A stretch of DNA of 64,000 bases from Myxococcota bacterium. Its GTDB lineage: Bacteria > Myxococcota > XYA12-FULL-58-9 > JALHOP01. The first letter of the stretch is position 1; each line of letters begins with the position of its first letter. The notes beneath the pieces were generated by a model that worked only from the letters and a program-made list of their open reading frames with translations, had not been told where the DNA came from and ran no database searches. The DNA lies in assembly GCA_022842935.1 (NCBI GenBank), contig JALHOP010000010.1, forward strand, positions 232,144 through 296,143. The letters are read 5' to 3'. The translations under genes were made by a program, and so were the position numbers. Shown in pieces: positions 1 to 8,483 of the stretch.

Positions 1-156
1 GCGGTCGCCGAGGCCGTGGCTACGAAGGTCGGAGCGTCGGGCGGCGGCCACCCGCGCCACAGGTTTTACGCCACGGACGTGAGCGACCGGGTGAAGCGGG
101 TCGGCGGTGCGTTCCTGGGCAGCGTGCTCGAGCACGTCGAGCTCGTCGATTTGTAG
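1..156 (+). CDS. murI: Glutamate racemase, C-terminal end (partial)
   Basis: The reading frame is open from base 1 to a TAG at 154-156, giving the last 51 residues of a protein whose start lies outside the window. The tail HRFYATD...VKRVGGAFLG...VELVDL matches the usual end of glutamate racemases (RFYvTd...F...a..FLG...v..v.L). MurI makes D-glutamate for peptidoglycan in the cytoplasm. Catalytic residues are not visible here, so the call rests on this C-terminal signature only. It ends 13 bases before the convergent stop of the next gene. Confidence 0.7.
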   Translation, partial: AVAEAVATKVGASGGGHPRHRFYATDVSDRVKRVGGAFLGSVLEHVELVDL

Positions 157-169
157 GCTCAGTCGCGCG

Positions 170-1024
170 TCACTGTGTTCGTGGAGGAATGACCCGGGCC
201 GAGACCGCAAACGCGTGGCCGTAGGCTGTGACGAAGTCGTTGTGGCGCTGATTGTCCTCGGGGGACTGCTTGACCATACGCGGCGCCATAAAGGTGATAT
301 ACGCAGTGAGTGCCGGCGAGGTGGCCTCTTGCAGTCGCTTTTGTTCGGCCGGGTCGTCGCAGACGATATAACGCGCATACTGGTCGCGAATCGTCGCGGT
401 TGCGGCCTGAACGGCGGGATCGGCGAAGTCCGGAAGCGAAGGCGTCGGCTGGACGCGTCGCACCTTCGCTGGCGGCGCCGGCTCGACCAACTCGGGCACG
501 CCATAACGACGGCGATAGAACGGCACGAAGTCGGGGGCGGCGAACACCTTGCCGAAGATGTTCCCTCCGCTACTGCCGACAGTCTCGACCTCGGCGAACT
601 CGTCATGCACCCCGTAGCGCCAGTCCTCATCGATAAACAGGCCGTCGTGAAGCCTGAACGGCCCGGTGAAGCGTTCGTTCCCGATGACGATCTTGTTCTG
701 GAGCTTCGCGAAACCCTTCGCCGTTCGCGCGTCCGTCGCGTAGATTTCGTTCGCAACAACATAGTCGCCGAGCGTCGGGTTGATGAGCCCACCTTTGCGG
801 CCCGCATACACGATGAAGTCGAGCTTACCGGTTGCTGGCGCCTCGAGGCTGTGCTTGCCAGGCTTGAGCGTCACCGCTTCGTCGGAACGTGCGGGAATGG
901 TGTGTTGCGACCCATCGATGGTGACGGTCACCGGCGCATCCGTCGGATTGTCGATGCGGAAGGGAACGCTACCCGCGCAAGCCGTAAGCACCATTGCAAC
1001 GCTGGCTAAACCCACCCTGATCAT
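170..1024 (-). CDS. Predicted lipoprotein of unknown function
   Basis: 284 residues. The frame could begin 39 bases upstream, but the ATG at 1024 is preferred: it is preceded by GAGGTG six bases away and starts directly with a lipoprotein signal (MIRVGLASVAMVLTAC, lipobox LTAC). The mature protein begins with a short beta-rich segment (FRIDNPTDAPVTVTIDG) of the kind seen in small envelope Ig-like folds. A Pro-rich linker follows and then a probably helical C-terminal part. I do not recognise a family. It is divergent from the glycosyltransferase pair at 1103-3855, with a 78-base shared upstream region. Confidence 0.7.
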   Translation of the reverse strand: MIRVGLASVAMVLTACAGSVPFRIDNPTDAPVTVTIDGSQHTIPARSDEAVTLKPGKHSLEAPATGKLDFIVYAGRKGGLINPTLGDYVVANEIYATDARTAKGFAKLQNKIVIGNERFTGPFRLHDGLFIDEDWRYGVHDEFAEVETVGSSGGNIFGKVFAAPDFVPFYRRRYGVPELVEPAPPAKVRRVQPTPSLPDFADPAVQAATATIRDQYARYIVCDDPAEQKRLQEATSPALTAYITFMAPRMVKQSPEDNQRHNDFVTAYGHAFAVSARVIPPRTQ

Positions 1025-1030
1025 GTTCGG

Positions 1031-1036
1031 CACCTC
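1031..1036 (-). promoter_or_regulatory. Shine-Dalgarno that sets the lipoprotein start
   Basis: Read on the minus strand this is GAGGTG, six bases before the ATG at 1024. It supports that start over the upstream in-frame ATG at 1063. Confidence 0.5.
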
Positions 1037-1102
1037 GGTCCGGTCGGAGGAAAACAGAGACATGCTTCGTCGTCGCGCTCTCCTATACTAGAGTGCGCTC
1101 GC

Positions 1103-3148
1103 GTGGATGAGGGTCTAAGTCGGCGGGCATACGCTGCCATCGTATCAGGAGTTACTGTCTGGTTCGCCATCGCGGCGCTGCATGGCATCGCTGACGTATG
1201 GCTCTGGGGTCACAACGGCTTCAACGGCGCAGCGTTCTTCAACGGCGCGCGCAACAGCTTGCGCTTCGGCCTAGTCGGCCAAGCACTCTACCACTTCGAC
1301 ACCACGCCGCCGCATGCCGCGTCGCTCTACACACACCATCCACTCCTGGTGCATTTCCACCTCGTAGCCATGCAGTGGTTGCTTGGTTCCAGGGAGTGGG
1401 TCGGGCGCGCCGTGCCGGCCTTCTACAGCGTCGCGGACATCGTCGCGCTGGCTTGGGTGACCCGGCGCCACTGGTCACGTGCTGTGTCTGCAATGGCAGT
1501 CACAGCCTACGCGCTCACACCACTCAACCTGATCTTCGCCAACATGATCGACCACGAGCAAGGCTCGATCGCCTTCCTCCTACTGGCGCTCGACGGTGTC
1601 GCAACATGGTTCGCCACGGGGACACGGCGCTCGGCAGTTCAGACCTGTGCCGGCTTCGCGGTGGCGGCGCAGTGGGATTGGCCCGCCTACCCCATCGCCT
1701 TCTTCGTGTTTTGCGTGGCGGCATGGCGCGGTCGTCACCGCCTCCGCGCCGAGCTGTCATTTCTGATGCCGCTAGCGGTCACGATGCTCGTGTCCTTTGG
1801 GGCGTTCTTCGCGTGGATCTGGCGCACACATGGGAGCCTCGCCGATATGCGCGCGGCGCTGGCCATGCGGACTGGTGCCGTCGATGGTTATGCGGCGCGC
1901 CTCTGGGACCGCAGTCTCGACCTCTACGGTCCTGTTCTTCTCGCATTGCTGGCCGGCTGGATGTTGTGGGCAAGCAAGCGGAAGCGAGAGTCTCGCGACA
2001 TCATCGTGCTGGCCTTTCTCATCGGCCAGGTCTTCCATACGGTCGTTTTCCGCCAGGCCGGCTTCATCCACGCGTATTGGACCTGGCACGCCAATCCCGG
2101 TGTCGCCATCGCGGTAGCCGAGCTGATTGCGTGGGTCTTCTTCATGTGGGGTCGCCCGTCGTACGTCATCGCGGTCGTCCTGTTGGCTTGGCAGTGTGTC
2201 TTCGCCGTACGGCAGTTCGCGTGGGGCTATGCGACCGGTGGCGCCTCGTACGCGTACGCGCCGAGTGACACCGATCAACGCGAAGAGAACCTCTGGGCGC
2301 GGGAGGTCAGTCGCCTCTTCCCTCGTGCTCGGACCCGGTACTGGCCGTCCAGCAGCATCCACCGGCGTCGCGTCGAGTTCGACGTCCAGCTCGATGCGCC
2401 GATGGTGGCAGGCGAGGCTTACCTCTCGCCACCACGTCCGCGCTTCGTGCACGAGGTTGCCCTCATCGACCTTCATCACCTGGACCTGCATCGGGTCGAC
2501 GACGATGAAACTCTCGGGAAGCTCGCTCACGCGATGGCCACGCATGCGGCCTTCGTTTGGGATGACCGCTTCCTCGCCATCGATCTCGCGTCGCAGCCGC
2601 GGCCGCTCCTGCGCTTCGTCCGCGAGCCTGAGCCAACACCGTGGTGGTGGAGCTGGTTGCATCAGCCCGACGCAGAGCGCTTTCGATGGGTCGCCGCGCA
2701 AGCCCGTTCGCCGTTTCGCTTCGGCGCGGTCGCCAGTGAGCTTCACGGCGGCAGCGGTGGGCGGCCGTTTTCCTGGAGCTGTCCGGGCGATGGCTCGCTA
2801 GTGGCCGTAGAAGTTGCAATAGCAGATGACCGAATCTCGGCGCTGCAACCACGTTGCGATTCCGGAGATGGTCCCTGGGTGGGCGGTCGCTTCGCCGAGC
2901 GACCCACGGGTCTGCTCGCGCGCCTCGTCGGTCACCCGCGTCGGGCGCTGCCGACCCGAACCGTGCGGTGCTCCGATGGCCAACCCCTCTCGGGCCTGGA
3001 AGTGGTCGCCAATCGCACGGTGCAAGACATCAAGGCCCTATGCGAGGGCGACCGCGACGCCATCGGCTTGCGCGGCTACTACGGTGACCTCGTCGATGGG
3101 GTTGCTGTCTTGCACGGCCCCCTGGGACGGGAGACGTTGCCCCAGTGA
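1103..3148 (+). CDS. Polytopic membrane protein, GT-C / family-39-like sugar transferase
   Basis: 681 residues from a GTG start. The first two thirds hold many hydrophobic segments (for example around residues 10-30, 100-125, 150-170, 220-240 and 275-365). An early acidic/aromatic loop and His-rich first extracytoplasmic loop (FDTTPPHAASLYTHHP) fit the GT-C fold used by polyprenyl-phosphate-sugar-dependent transferases. The last roughly 280 residues form a soluble domain, probably periplasmic. Its stop overlaps the GTG of the following GT2 gene by four bases (GTGA), so the two are translationally coupled. The partner's type suggests it supplies the lipid-linked sugar. The acceptor is unknown, and assignment to a specific GT-C family is inference. 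Confidence 0.65.
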   Translation: MDEGLSRRAYAAIVSGVTVWFAIAALHGIADVWLWGHNGFNGAAFFNGARNSLRFGLVGQALYHFDTTPPHAASLYTHHPLLVHFHLVAMQWLLGSREWVGRAVPAFYSVADIVALAWVTRRHWSRAVSAMAVTAYALTPLNLIFANMIDHEQGSIAFLLLALDGVATWFATGTRRSAVQTCAGFAVAAQWDWPAYPIAFFVFCVAAWRGRHRLRAELSFLMPLAVTMLVSFGAFFAWIWRTHGSLADMRAALAMRTGAVDGYAARLWDRSLDLYGPVLLALLAGWMLWASKRKRESRDIIVLAFLIGQVFHTVVFRQAGFIHAYWTWHANPGVAIAVAELIAWVFFMWGRPSYVIAVVLLAWQCVFAVRQFAWGYATGGASYAYAPSDTDQREENLWAREVSRLFPRARTRYWPSSSIHRRRVEFDVQLDAPMVAGEAYLSPPRPRFVHEVALIDLHHLDLHRVDDDETLGKLAHAMATHAAFVWDDRFLAIDLASQPRPLLRFVREPEPTPWWWSWLHQPDAERFRWVAAQARSPFRFGAVASELHGGSGGRPFSWSCPGDGSLVAVEVAIADDRISALQPRCDSGDGPWVGGRFAERPTGLLARLVGHPRRALPTRTVRCSDGQPLSGLEVVANRTVQDIKALCEGDRDAIGLRGYYGDLVDGVAVLHGPLGRETLPQ

Positions 3149-3855
3149 CCCTGAGCGTCGTCATCCCGACCTTCAACGAGGCGCGCGGCATTCGCGCAAC
3201 GCTCGACACCGTGGGCTCCTATCTGGCCGCGCATCACCGCGGCGCCGAGCTCGTCATCGCGGACGATGGTAGTACCGACGATACACCCGAGATCGTGACG
3301 TCGGCGCCTCGCGTCGAGGGCGTAGCGCGCCAGCTCGTGAGGCTGCCGGTGAACCGTGGCAAGGGTGCGGCGCTGCGACTCGGAATGGCAGCGACCACCG
3401 GCCAGGTGGCCGCCTTCTTCGACGCTGACCTCGCCTATCCGCTCAGCGCGCTGCGTCTGGGTATCGAAGCGGTGACGAGCGGCGCGGACCTCGCCCTCGG
3501 GGCTCGCGACTTGGGCGACGGCCGAGACAGCCGCGCGCTCTACGGTCTGCCACGCCGCGCTGCTACGCACGCCTTCGGTGCGCTCGTCGACAAGCTGCTG
3601 CGACTCGACGTTGCCGACACTCAATGTGGCTTCAAGGTGTTTCGCGGCGAGGTCGCGCGCAGGCTCTTCGCAGAGCTAACCCTCGATGGATTCGCGTTCG
3701 ATGTCGAGCTCATATGGCTCGCAAGGCGCCATGGCTACATCATCGAGCGCTTTCCAGTGGCGATGCGGCGCGGCGAACGCAGCGCCGTGAGGCTCATCCG
3801 CGATAGCGCCTCCATGTTGGCCGACATCGTCAAGCTAGCGCGGCGCGGACCCTGA
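3145..3855 (+). CDS. GT2 glycosyltransferase, dolichyl-phosphate sugar synthase-like
   Basis: 236 residues. The N-terminal GT-A motifs are clear: VVIPTFNEARGI, then VIADDGSTDDT for nucleotide binding, NRGKGAALRLGM, and AAFFDADLAYPL carrying the metal-binding DxD. The run GFKVFRGEVAR...FDVELIWLARR is typical of the DPM1/ALG5 group that transfers a sugar from a nucleotide donor to polyprenyl phosphate. No membrane anchor is present, so it is probably peripheral on the cytoplasmic face. It overlaps the upstream membrane transferase by four bases. Sugar identity (Man or Glc) cannot be told. Confidence 0.85.
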   Translation: MTLSVVIPTFNEARGIRATLDTVGSYLAAHHRGAELVIADDGSTDDTPEIVTSAPRVEGVARQLVRLPVNRGKGAALRLGMAATTGQVAAFFDADLAYPLSALRLGIEAVTSGADLALGARDLGDGRDSRALYGLPRRAATHAFGALVDKLLRLDVADTQCGFKVFRGEVARRLFAELTLDGFAFDVELIWLARRHGYIIERFPVAMRRGERSAVRLIRDSASMLADIVKLARRGP

Positions 3856-3945
3856 AAACGAAACCGCGCGAACGCGAGAGCTAGACCGCTGTCGCGTTGA
3901 CGCGATTGGCGTTCGGTGAACTGTTCCGAAGACTCTAGGGCGCTC

Positions 3946-3985
3946 GGGTTGGACATGGCTTTTATGCGGCCCATGCGCTCAACCC
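3946..3985. terminator. Possible bidirectional terminator hairpin
   Basis: Between the convergent GT2 gene and vWA lipoprotein gene, GGGTTG (3946-3951) pairs with CAACCC (3980-3985). Inside it CATGG (3954-3958) pairs with CCATG (3971-3975). The loop has a T run but there is no clean U-tract after the stem, so the call is tentative. Confidence 0.35.
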
Positions 3986-3998
3986 GCGCGCCTCGCCT

Positions 3999-5585
3999 CT
4001 AGCGAAGCACGACTCCCCCGCTCTCGTACTGCAAACTGAACGCCCTGGCGTCGATGTGAAGGAGTCCGTTGGACGGCGACTTCACGCTACCGTTCGCCGT
4101 CTCCACGTAGTTCGCGTTGACGCAGGCGCGCGCGACCGTGGGGATGCCTCTCGGGTCGTCGACCGAGGTCTGCACGACGAATAGACACAGAAGGTTGTCT
4201 CCTTTAGCGGTCGTTGCGGTCGCTTCGGTTTGTACCAGGCGCACGTTGTCCACTGAGAAGTCGAAGCAGCTCGTGCCTTCGACGAGGGTCGTCCGTGGCT
4301 TCAGCGGGCTGTAGGCGTAGACGTAGGTGTCGTCGCTCTCGGGATACATGGGGTTCGTGCCGAGGCGTATCTCGTCGGCGTCAACGCGCAGATCGAGATC
4401 GGAGTCCTCGGTCAACGTGCGCTCGTCGAGCGGGTTGGCGTAGAGCTTGAGTTCGAGGTCGTCCGAAAATCCGTCGCGGTCCGAATCGCTGCTCGAGCGC
4501 AAGTAACCGAGCGTCTGTTCCGCGCAGTCGGGCAGCCCGTCGCCGTCGCTGTCCTGAAGCGACGTCGGATCATCTCCGACCATCCTGAGCCTGCACTGCG
4601 AGGCACAGAGTCCGGCGTTGGGGCTGAGCTCCTGGTCGACGCGGTCGGTGCATCCATCGCTATTGGAGTCGACGAGCAACGCGTCGGCGGCGTTGGCCTC
4701 TTCGATGTCGCGAATGCCGTCACCGTCACTGTCTGGCCACAACCTGTCGTCCCAGAGGACGCGATTCATGTTGACCACGTAGAAGCGACGCGTCTCGAAG
4801 CGACGCAGGATCTCCGAGAAGGAGATCTTGAAATCGAGCGCGTCGCTTGTAAGCACGCGAAAGGTGCCGTCTCCAGCGGTTGCCATCGGCTCGAGGTAAT
4901 CGGTCGGCGTGAGTTCTTCGCAACCGGCGACCGGGTAGCCGGCAAAAAATAGCCGCGTGGTGTTCAGCTTCATGTCGAAGAAGCCGTAGGTCTGCGACAG
5001 CTCCATGAGGCGCTCGGTCGCGGTGACGATTGGCCCTGGGCGCACACACGGATCTGGAACGCCGTCGGAGAGCCATTGAATGTCATAGCGCGTCCGCGCC
5101 CGTTCCGCTTCGGTCATGGCCTCGGCGTCGCGCTTGATGAAGTCGTATACGAGGGCGAGCGTGTCGACATAGTTCGTCCCGCCCTCGTCGCGGGTCAGCG
5201 ATGCGATGACGTCAGGAATGAGGACGCTACGGTCCCGCACGAAGCCGCTGGTGAGCGCTTGCCCGGTGTCGCTGAAGCTCACCACTCCGAAGTATACCGC
5301 GCGATTCTCGAGGTACGTCTCGATGACGCGCTGGACCGCCTTGGCGCGGTTGTCGGACGGATCGCTGTCGCGATTGCTACCCGACACGTCGATGACGAAG
5401 AGGACCTTGTATGGAAAGACGACTGCACTCGGGTCTGCCGTGCACGCCGTCCCCTCGACGCGCACGACGTTGTCGTACACGATTGGGTCGGGGTCGCGAC
5501 ACGGCTCGACGCAAAGTTCCACGTTGGTGCACGCGAGCACGTTGGACACTCCAACCAGTGCCGCGCAGAAGTGAGTCCGTGTCAT
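3999..5585 (-). CDS. vWA-domain lipoprotein with thrombospondin type 3 (calcium) repeats
   Basis: 528 residues from the ATG at 5585, which overlaps the stop of the upstream protease gene as ATGA. The much longer frame reaching 5879 is rejected because it would run through that gene. The N-terminus (MTRTHFCAALVGVSNVLAC) is a lipoprotein signal with the Cys at residue 19. A von Willebrand A domain follows, with the MIDAS start FVIDVSGSN (DxSxS). After it come Asp-rich TSP3-like calcium repeats (DSDGDGIRDIEE, DSDGDGLPDCAE, DSDRDGFSDDLE, DSDLDLRVDADE). The C-terminal part is a beta-rich domain. It is likely displayed on the outer membrane. Coupling to the M36-like protease suggests they are made together. 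Confidence 0.8.
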   Translation of the reverse strand: MTRTHFCAALVGVSNVLACTNVELCVEPCRDPDPIVYDNVVRVEGTACTADPSAVVFPYKVLFVIDVSGSNRDSDPSDNRAKAVQRVIETYLENRAVYFGVVSFSDTGQALTSGFVRDRSVLIPDVIASLTRDEGGTNYVDTLALVYDFIKRDAEAMTEAERARTRYDIQWLSDGVPDPCVRPGPIVTATERLMELSQTYGFFDMKLNTTRLFFAGYPVAGCEELTPTDYLEPMATAGDGTFRVLTSDALDFKISFSEILRRFETRRFYVVNMNRVLWDDRLWPDSDGDGIRDIEEANAADALLVDSNSDGCTDRVDQELSPNAGLCASQCRLRMVGDDPTSLQDSDGDGLPDCAEQTLGYLRSSSDSDRDGFSDDLELKLYANPLDERTLTEDSDLDLRVDADEIRLGTNPMYPESDDTYVYAYSPLKPRTTLVEGTSCFDFSVDNVRLVQTEATATTAKGDNLLCLFVVQTSVDDPRGIPTVARACVNANYVETANGSVKSPSNGLLHIDARAFSLQYESGGVVLR

Positions 5586-8203
5586 CTCTTCTCCTTGCGT
5601 CGGCTGATGCACCAGAGGCACACGAGAGCACTCCAGAGCGTCTGCGGTGGGGCTGAACAACCGCTGACACTGACGAAGCCCCCCGTGCTCTTCACGTCGG
5701 CGGCTCCTTTGGGCGCGGGTGATGTGCTGACGATGCGTACGTCGTCGATTGTCCAGCCGCCGAGCTGGACGTTGTCGTCGAAGGCGTCGGCCATCACAAA
5801 GCGAATGCGTACGTCTTTCTGACCCACTGCGACGCGGCTGATGTCGATGTCCTGGAAAGTCCACACGGGGTCGCGCCAATAGAAGGCGCCCGCGCGCTGC
5901 TCGTAGACCTTCACGATGAGCTGGTCGCCGATGCTAACCTCGATACGCGCGACGTCCGCGTTGGCGAGGCTCCGCCAGAACTGCAGACGCACCGTACTCA
6001 GGTCGCTCGCATCGAACGGGGCGAGCTCGAGCGCCGATGTGCCCTGGCGGGTGTAGCCGCCGTCGCCGTCACGTCCGAGATCGGTGCCCCAAACGTGAGA
6101 GCCCGACGCCGCTGTTGTTGGGTCTCCGCTGAGGCCCGTCGGTGTGCCCCACTCCCAGTCGGGTGCGTTGACCTTGACGTCCGCGAGTACTTGCAACGCC
6201 CCGTCACCGGACTCGAAGTCGTTCGCGTAGAGTTCCACGTCATTGGCGGCACGCAGGGTCTGTCGGTAGTAGGGCCACTGCGACGTCCGCGGAGTCTTCA
6301 TGCCCTGATAGGGGTAGAAGAAGTCGACGCCCGAAAGGTTGGCGACGATGTAGTATTCGAGTGTCACCGGCGCCTGCACGTCCGGGAGCGTTACGCTATA
6401 GTGGACGGAGTCCCCGTCCGTTTTGTCGGCCCGCATGGCGATCTCGCGGTTCTCTCCGTCTGCAACGCGGTACACGACCTTGACGGAGGGAGCCGTACTG
6501 GCCGTCGCGCAGCCGCGGCTGACGCTCACCAATGCATCGAGCGTGATCGCGTCGCCGGGGCTCGCGGCGATGCTTCCCGGCGGCTGATGCGCGACGGTGA
6601 CGGTGGGGGCGCTGGGGATCTTCCCCACGAGGCTGGGGAAGTGCGCGACGGCGCCGGGTGTGTCGTCGGCGAACGCTCGGTTGATCTCGCAGCTGTGCAA
6701 GGTGCCGTTGAAGGGGTCGTTGTCAGAGTCGTCATCGGCGGCGATGGCGGCGGCGTAGGTGCTGTCCATGTCGCCGACGAGCGTGAGAAACTTGAGCATG
6801 ATGCGCTCGGTCGTCGCAACGCCGAGGTCTTGACCGTAGCGAGCAACAAGCTGCTCGCGCAGCTCCCAGAGAACGCCACAGATCACCTGTCCGGCATCGT
6901 GGACCTCGCTGCCAGGAGAGAGGTCGCAGCCGGACGCACAGTATGTCAGTCGATTTTCGCAGCTGCGGAAGGCGCTGCCACAGCTCGTCAGGCCCGTGAT
7001 CTGCGGATGGTTGTTGATCGTCGCCGCGACGAAGTCGGCGATGCCCTCCGAGACTTGTCCGTCGAACGTCGAGCTCGAGTGGGCGTGAATGCCGTGCCCG
7101 TACTCATGGTAGACCACCGTCGCCACGCGACCGGTGTTGTTGCAGCCGCCGCCTGCGCTGAAGAAGTTGAGCGTGCCGTCGTAGAAGGCGTTACAGGTGC
7201 CGGGGAGGTTGACGTTGACGGTAACGCTCTCTTCGCTCCAGGCGAACTGACTGTTGCGCGTCTCGAGGCGGCCCCGCATCCAGGCGCGAACCCGATGTGC
7301 GTGGAAGAACGGGCTGACCTGATCGAGGGGCGCGTTGCCGATCTGCAGCGTGTTGAAGGCTGGACTCGGAGCGAGCGGAAAGACCCAGGGACCGGCTAGC
7401 GATCCCGCGTGGTTGACGATGGTGAAGTATGGACTCTCGAGGCTCACTGTCGCCGTCGTGCGAGTGTCGCTGACGCTGAAGCGCCCGGCGTCATCGGTAT
7501 GTTGATCAGCGCTCCACGCGATGTTCGGCATGGCCACCTCCGCGGTCGGATCCCCGGGGCAGGTCGCGTCGACGGTGAAGCGCACGTCGCCGCTAACGGC
7601 GTCGCCGGCGAGGCGGCGGCGCTCAACGATGTGTCCGTCGCGAGCATCGACGAAGACAAGCCAGTGGCCATAAGGCGCCTCGGTGCGCACCTCGACACGC
7701 CACGCCGCAGCGTTCGTCTCGGCGTGTACGACGAGATCGCTCTTGCGGACGATCACCTCGCGCGCGAGAAGCGCGGAGCGCGCGAGCTCCGCCACCAATG
7801 GATCGAACAGCGCCGCCGCCGCGAGCTCCCTGGGCGGCTCGCGCAAGCCAAGACGGGCAAAGCGCACGCCCATGTCGTCGACGAGGAGCACGGCGCTCGC
7901 GTCATCCAGCGGCAGTCCGTCGATTTGCTGGCCCACGGTGACGATCGCATCGTCTCCGGTCATCTCGACGCGCTCGACCTTCAAGGTTGGGGCGACGCCG
8001 GTGCTCACGTTTGCTCGGACGAACGCAAGTGCGCGCTCCTCGGCGCTGCGAGCGTTGCGGACGTCGACGCGGCCGAGAAAGGTCGCGCGTCGGTCCTTGA
8101 GCCAGCGCCCACTCCTTACCTCAAGGTCGAGAGGCTGGAGACTGAGCCGCGACGCAGGGGCGGCGACTGGCAACACGAAAGCAACGAGCATGAGGGCAAT
8201 CAT
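5582..8203 (-). CDS. Secreted M36 (fungalysin)-like metalloprotease with MYXO-CTERM-like tail
   Basis: 873 residues. The start is placed at the ATG at 8203: it opens a signal peptide (MIALMLVAFVLPVAAPAS) and has CGAGG upstream; the longer frame from 8290 lacks these. After an N-terminal propeptide-like region comes the zinc site VVYHEYGHGIHAH, with VSEGIADF downstream supplying the third ligand Glu (EGIAD). This is the fungalysin-type HExxH arrangement. Two beta-sandwich regions follow, one a jelly-roll-like segment near the end. The extreme C-terminus is SGCS, a hydrophobic stretch, and SRRKEKR, as in MYXO-CTERM sorting tails. Its stop overlaps the vWA lipoprotein start. Confidence 0.8.
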   Translation of the reverse strand: MIALMLVAFVLPVAAPASRLSLQPLDLEVRSGRWLKDRRATFLGRVDVRNARSAEERALAFVRANVSTGVAPTLKVERVEMTGDDAIVTVGQQIDGLPLDDASAVLLVDDMGVRFARLGLREPPRELAAAALFDPLVAELARSALLAREVIVRKSDLVVHAETNAAAWRVEVRTEAPYGHWLVFVDARDGHIVERRRLAGDAVSGDVRFTVDATCPGDPTAEVAMPNIAWSADQHTDDAGRFSVSDTRTTATVSLESPYFTIVNHAGSLAGPWVFPLAPSPAFNTLQIGNAPLDQVSPFFHAHRVRAWMRGRLETRNSQFAWSEESVTVNVNLPGTCNAFYDGTLNFFSAGGGCNNTGRVATVVYHEYGHGIHAHSSSTFDGQVSEGIADFVAATINNHPQITGLTSCGSAFRSCENRLTYCASGCDLSPGSEVHDAGQVICGVLWELREQLVARYGQDLGVATTERIMLKFLTLVGDMDSTYAAAIAADDDSDNDPFNGTLHSCEINRAFADDTPGAVAHFPSLVGKIPSAPTVTVAHQPPGSIAASPGDAITLDALVSVSRGCATASTAPSVKVVYRVADGENREIAMRADKTDGDSVHYSVTLPDVQAPVTLEYYIVANLSGVDFFYPYQGMKTPRTSQWPYYRQTLRAANDVELYANDFESGDGALQVLADVKVNAPDWEWGTPTGLSGDPTTAASGSHVWGTDLGRDGDGGYTRQGTSALELAPFDASDLSTVRLQFWRSLANADVARIEVSIGDQLIVKVYEQRAGAFYWRDPVWTFQDIDISRVAVGQKDVRIRFVMADAFDDNVQLGGWTIDDVRIVSTSPAPKGAADVKSTGGFVSVSGCSAPPQTLWSALVCLWCISRRKEKR

Positions 8204-8208
8204 GCAAA

Positions 8209-8212
8209 CCTC
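8209..8212 (-). promoter_or_regulatory. Ribosome-binding core for the M36 protease
   Basis: GAGG on the minus strand, five bases before the ATG at 8203. It supports the short start with a signal peptide rather than the frame opening at 8290. Confidence 0.45.
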
Positions 8213-8398
8213 GGGCAGCCGCGACGTGTGACCTGCGCAGGAGTGAGCATCGGACGTCGCCTGAACACGTGCACTCGACCGTCGAGGCACGGGCTCGGAT
8301 TCGCGACCTGGTCAGCACGAACGGAACCTTACTGTCTTTGCCTACACGCCTCGTCGTTAGCCTGGTGGGTGAATGCCCACGAACGCGCCGACATGGCG

Positions 8399-8416
8399 TC
8401 AGGGGGACGCCCCTGA
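8399..8416 (-). terminator. Possible terminator hairpin after the beta-helix lipoprotein gene
   Basis: TCAGGGG (8399-8405) and CCCCTGA (8410-8416) form a perfect 7-bp stem with a 4-base loop, about 70 bases beyond the stop at 8484 in the direction of transcription. No U-tract follows. The rest of the 280-base gap from 8204 to 8483 shows nothing recognisable. Confidence 0.35.
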
Positions 8417-8483
8417 ACAGTGGCGAATGGCGCCGTACTCGCAGTGACAGGCACGGGTGACTTCTAGATCCGCGAAAGCGAAC

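Noticed and set aside
1084-1089. TATACT upstream of the GT-C gene
   Set aside because: A possible -10 fourteen bases before the GTG, but the -35 region (CATGCT) is poor.
6095-8416. Plus-strand frames opposite the M36 protease
   Set aside because: The minus strand has a full domain structure with HEYGH; the plus frames have none.
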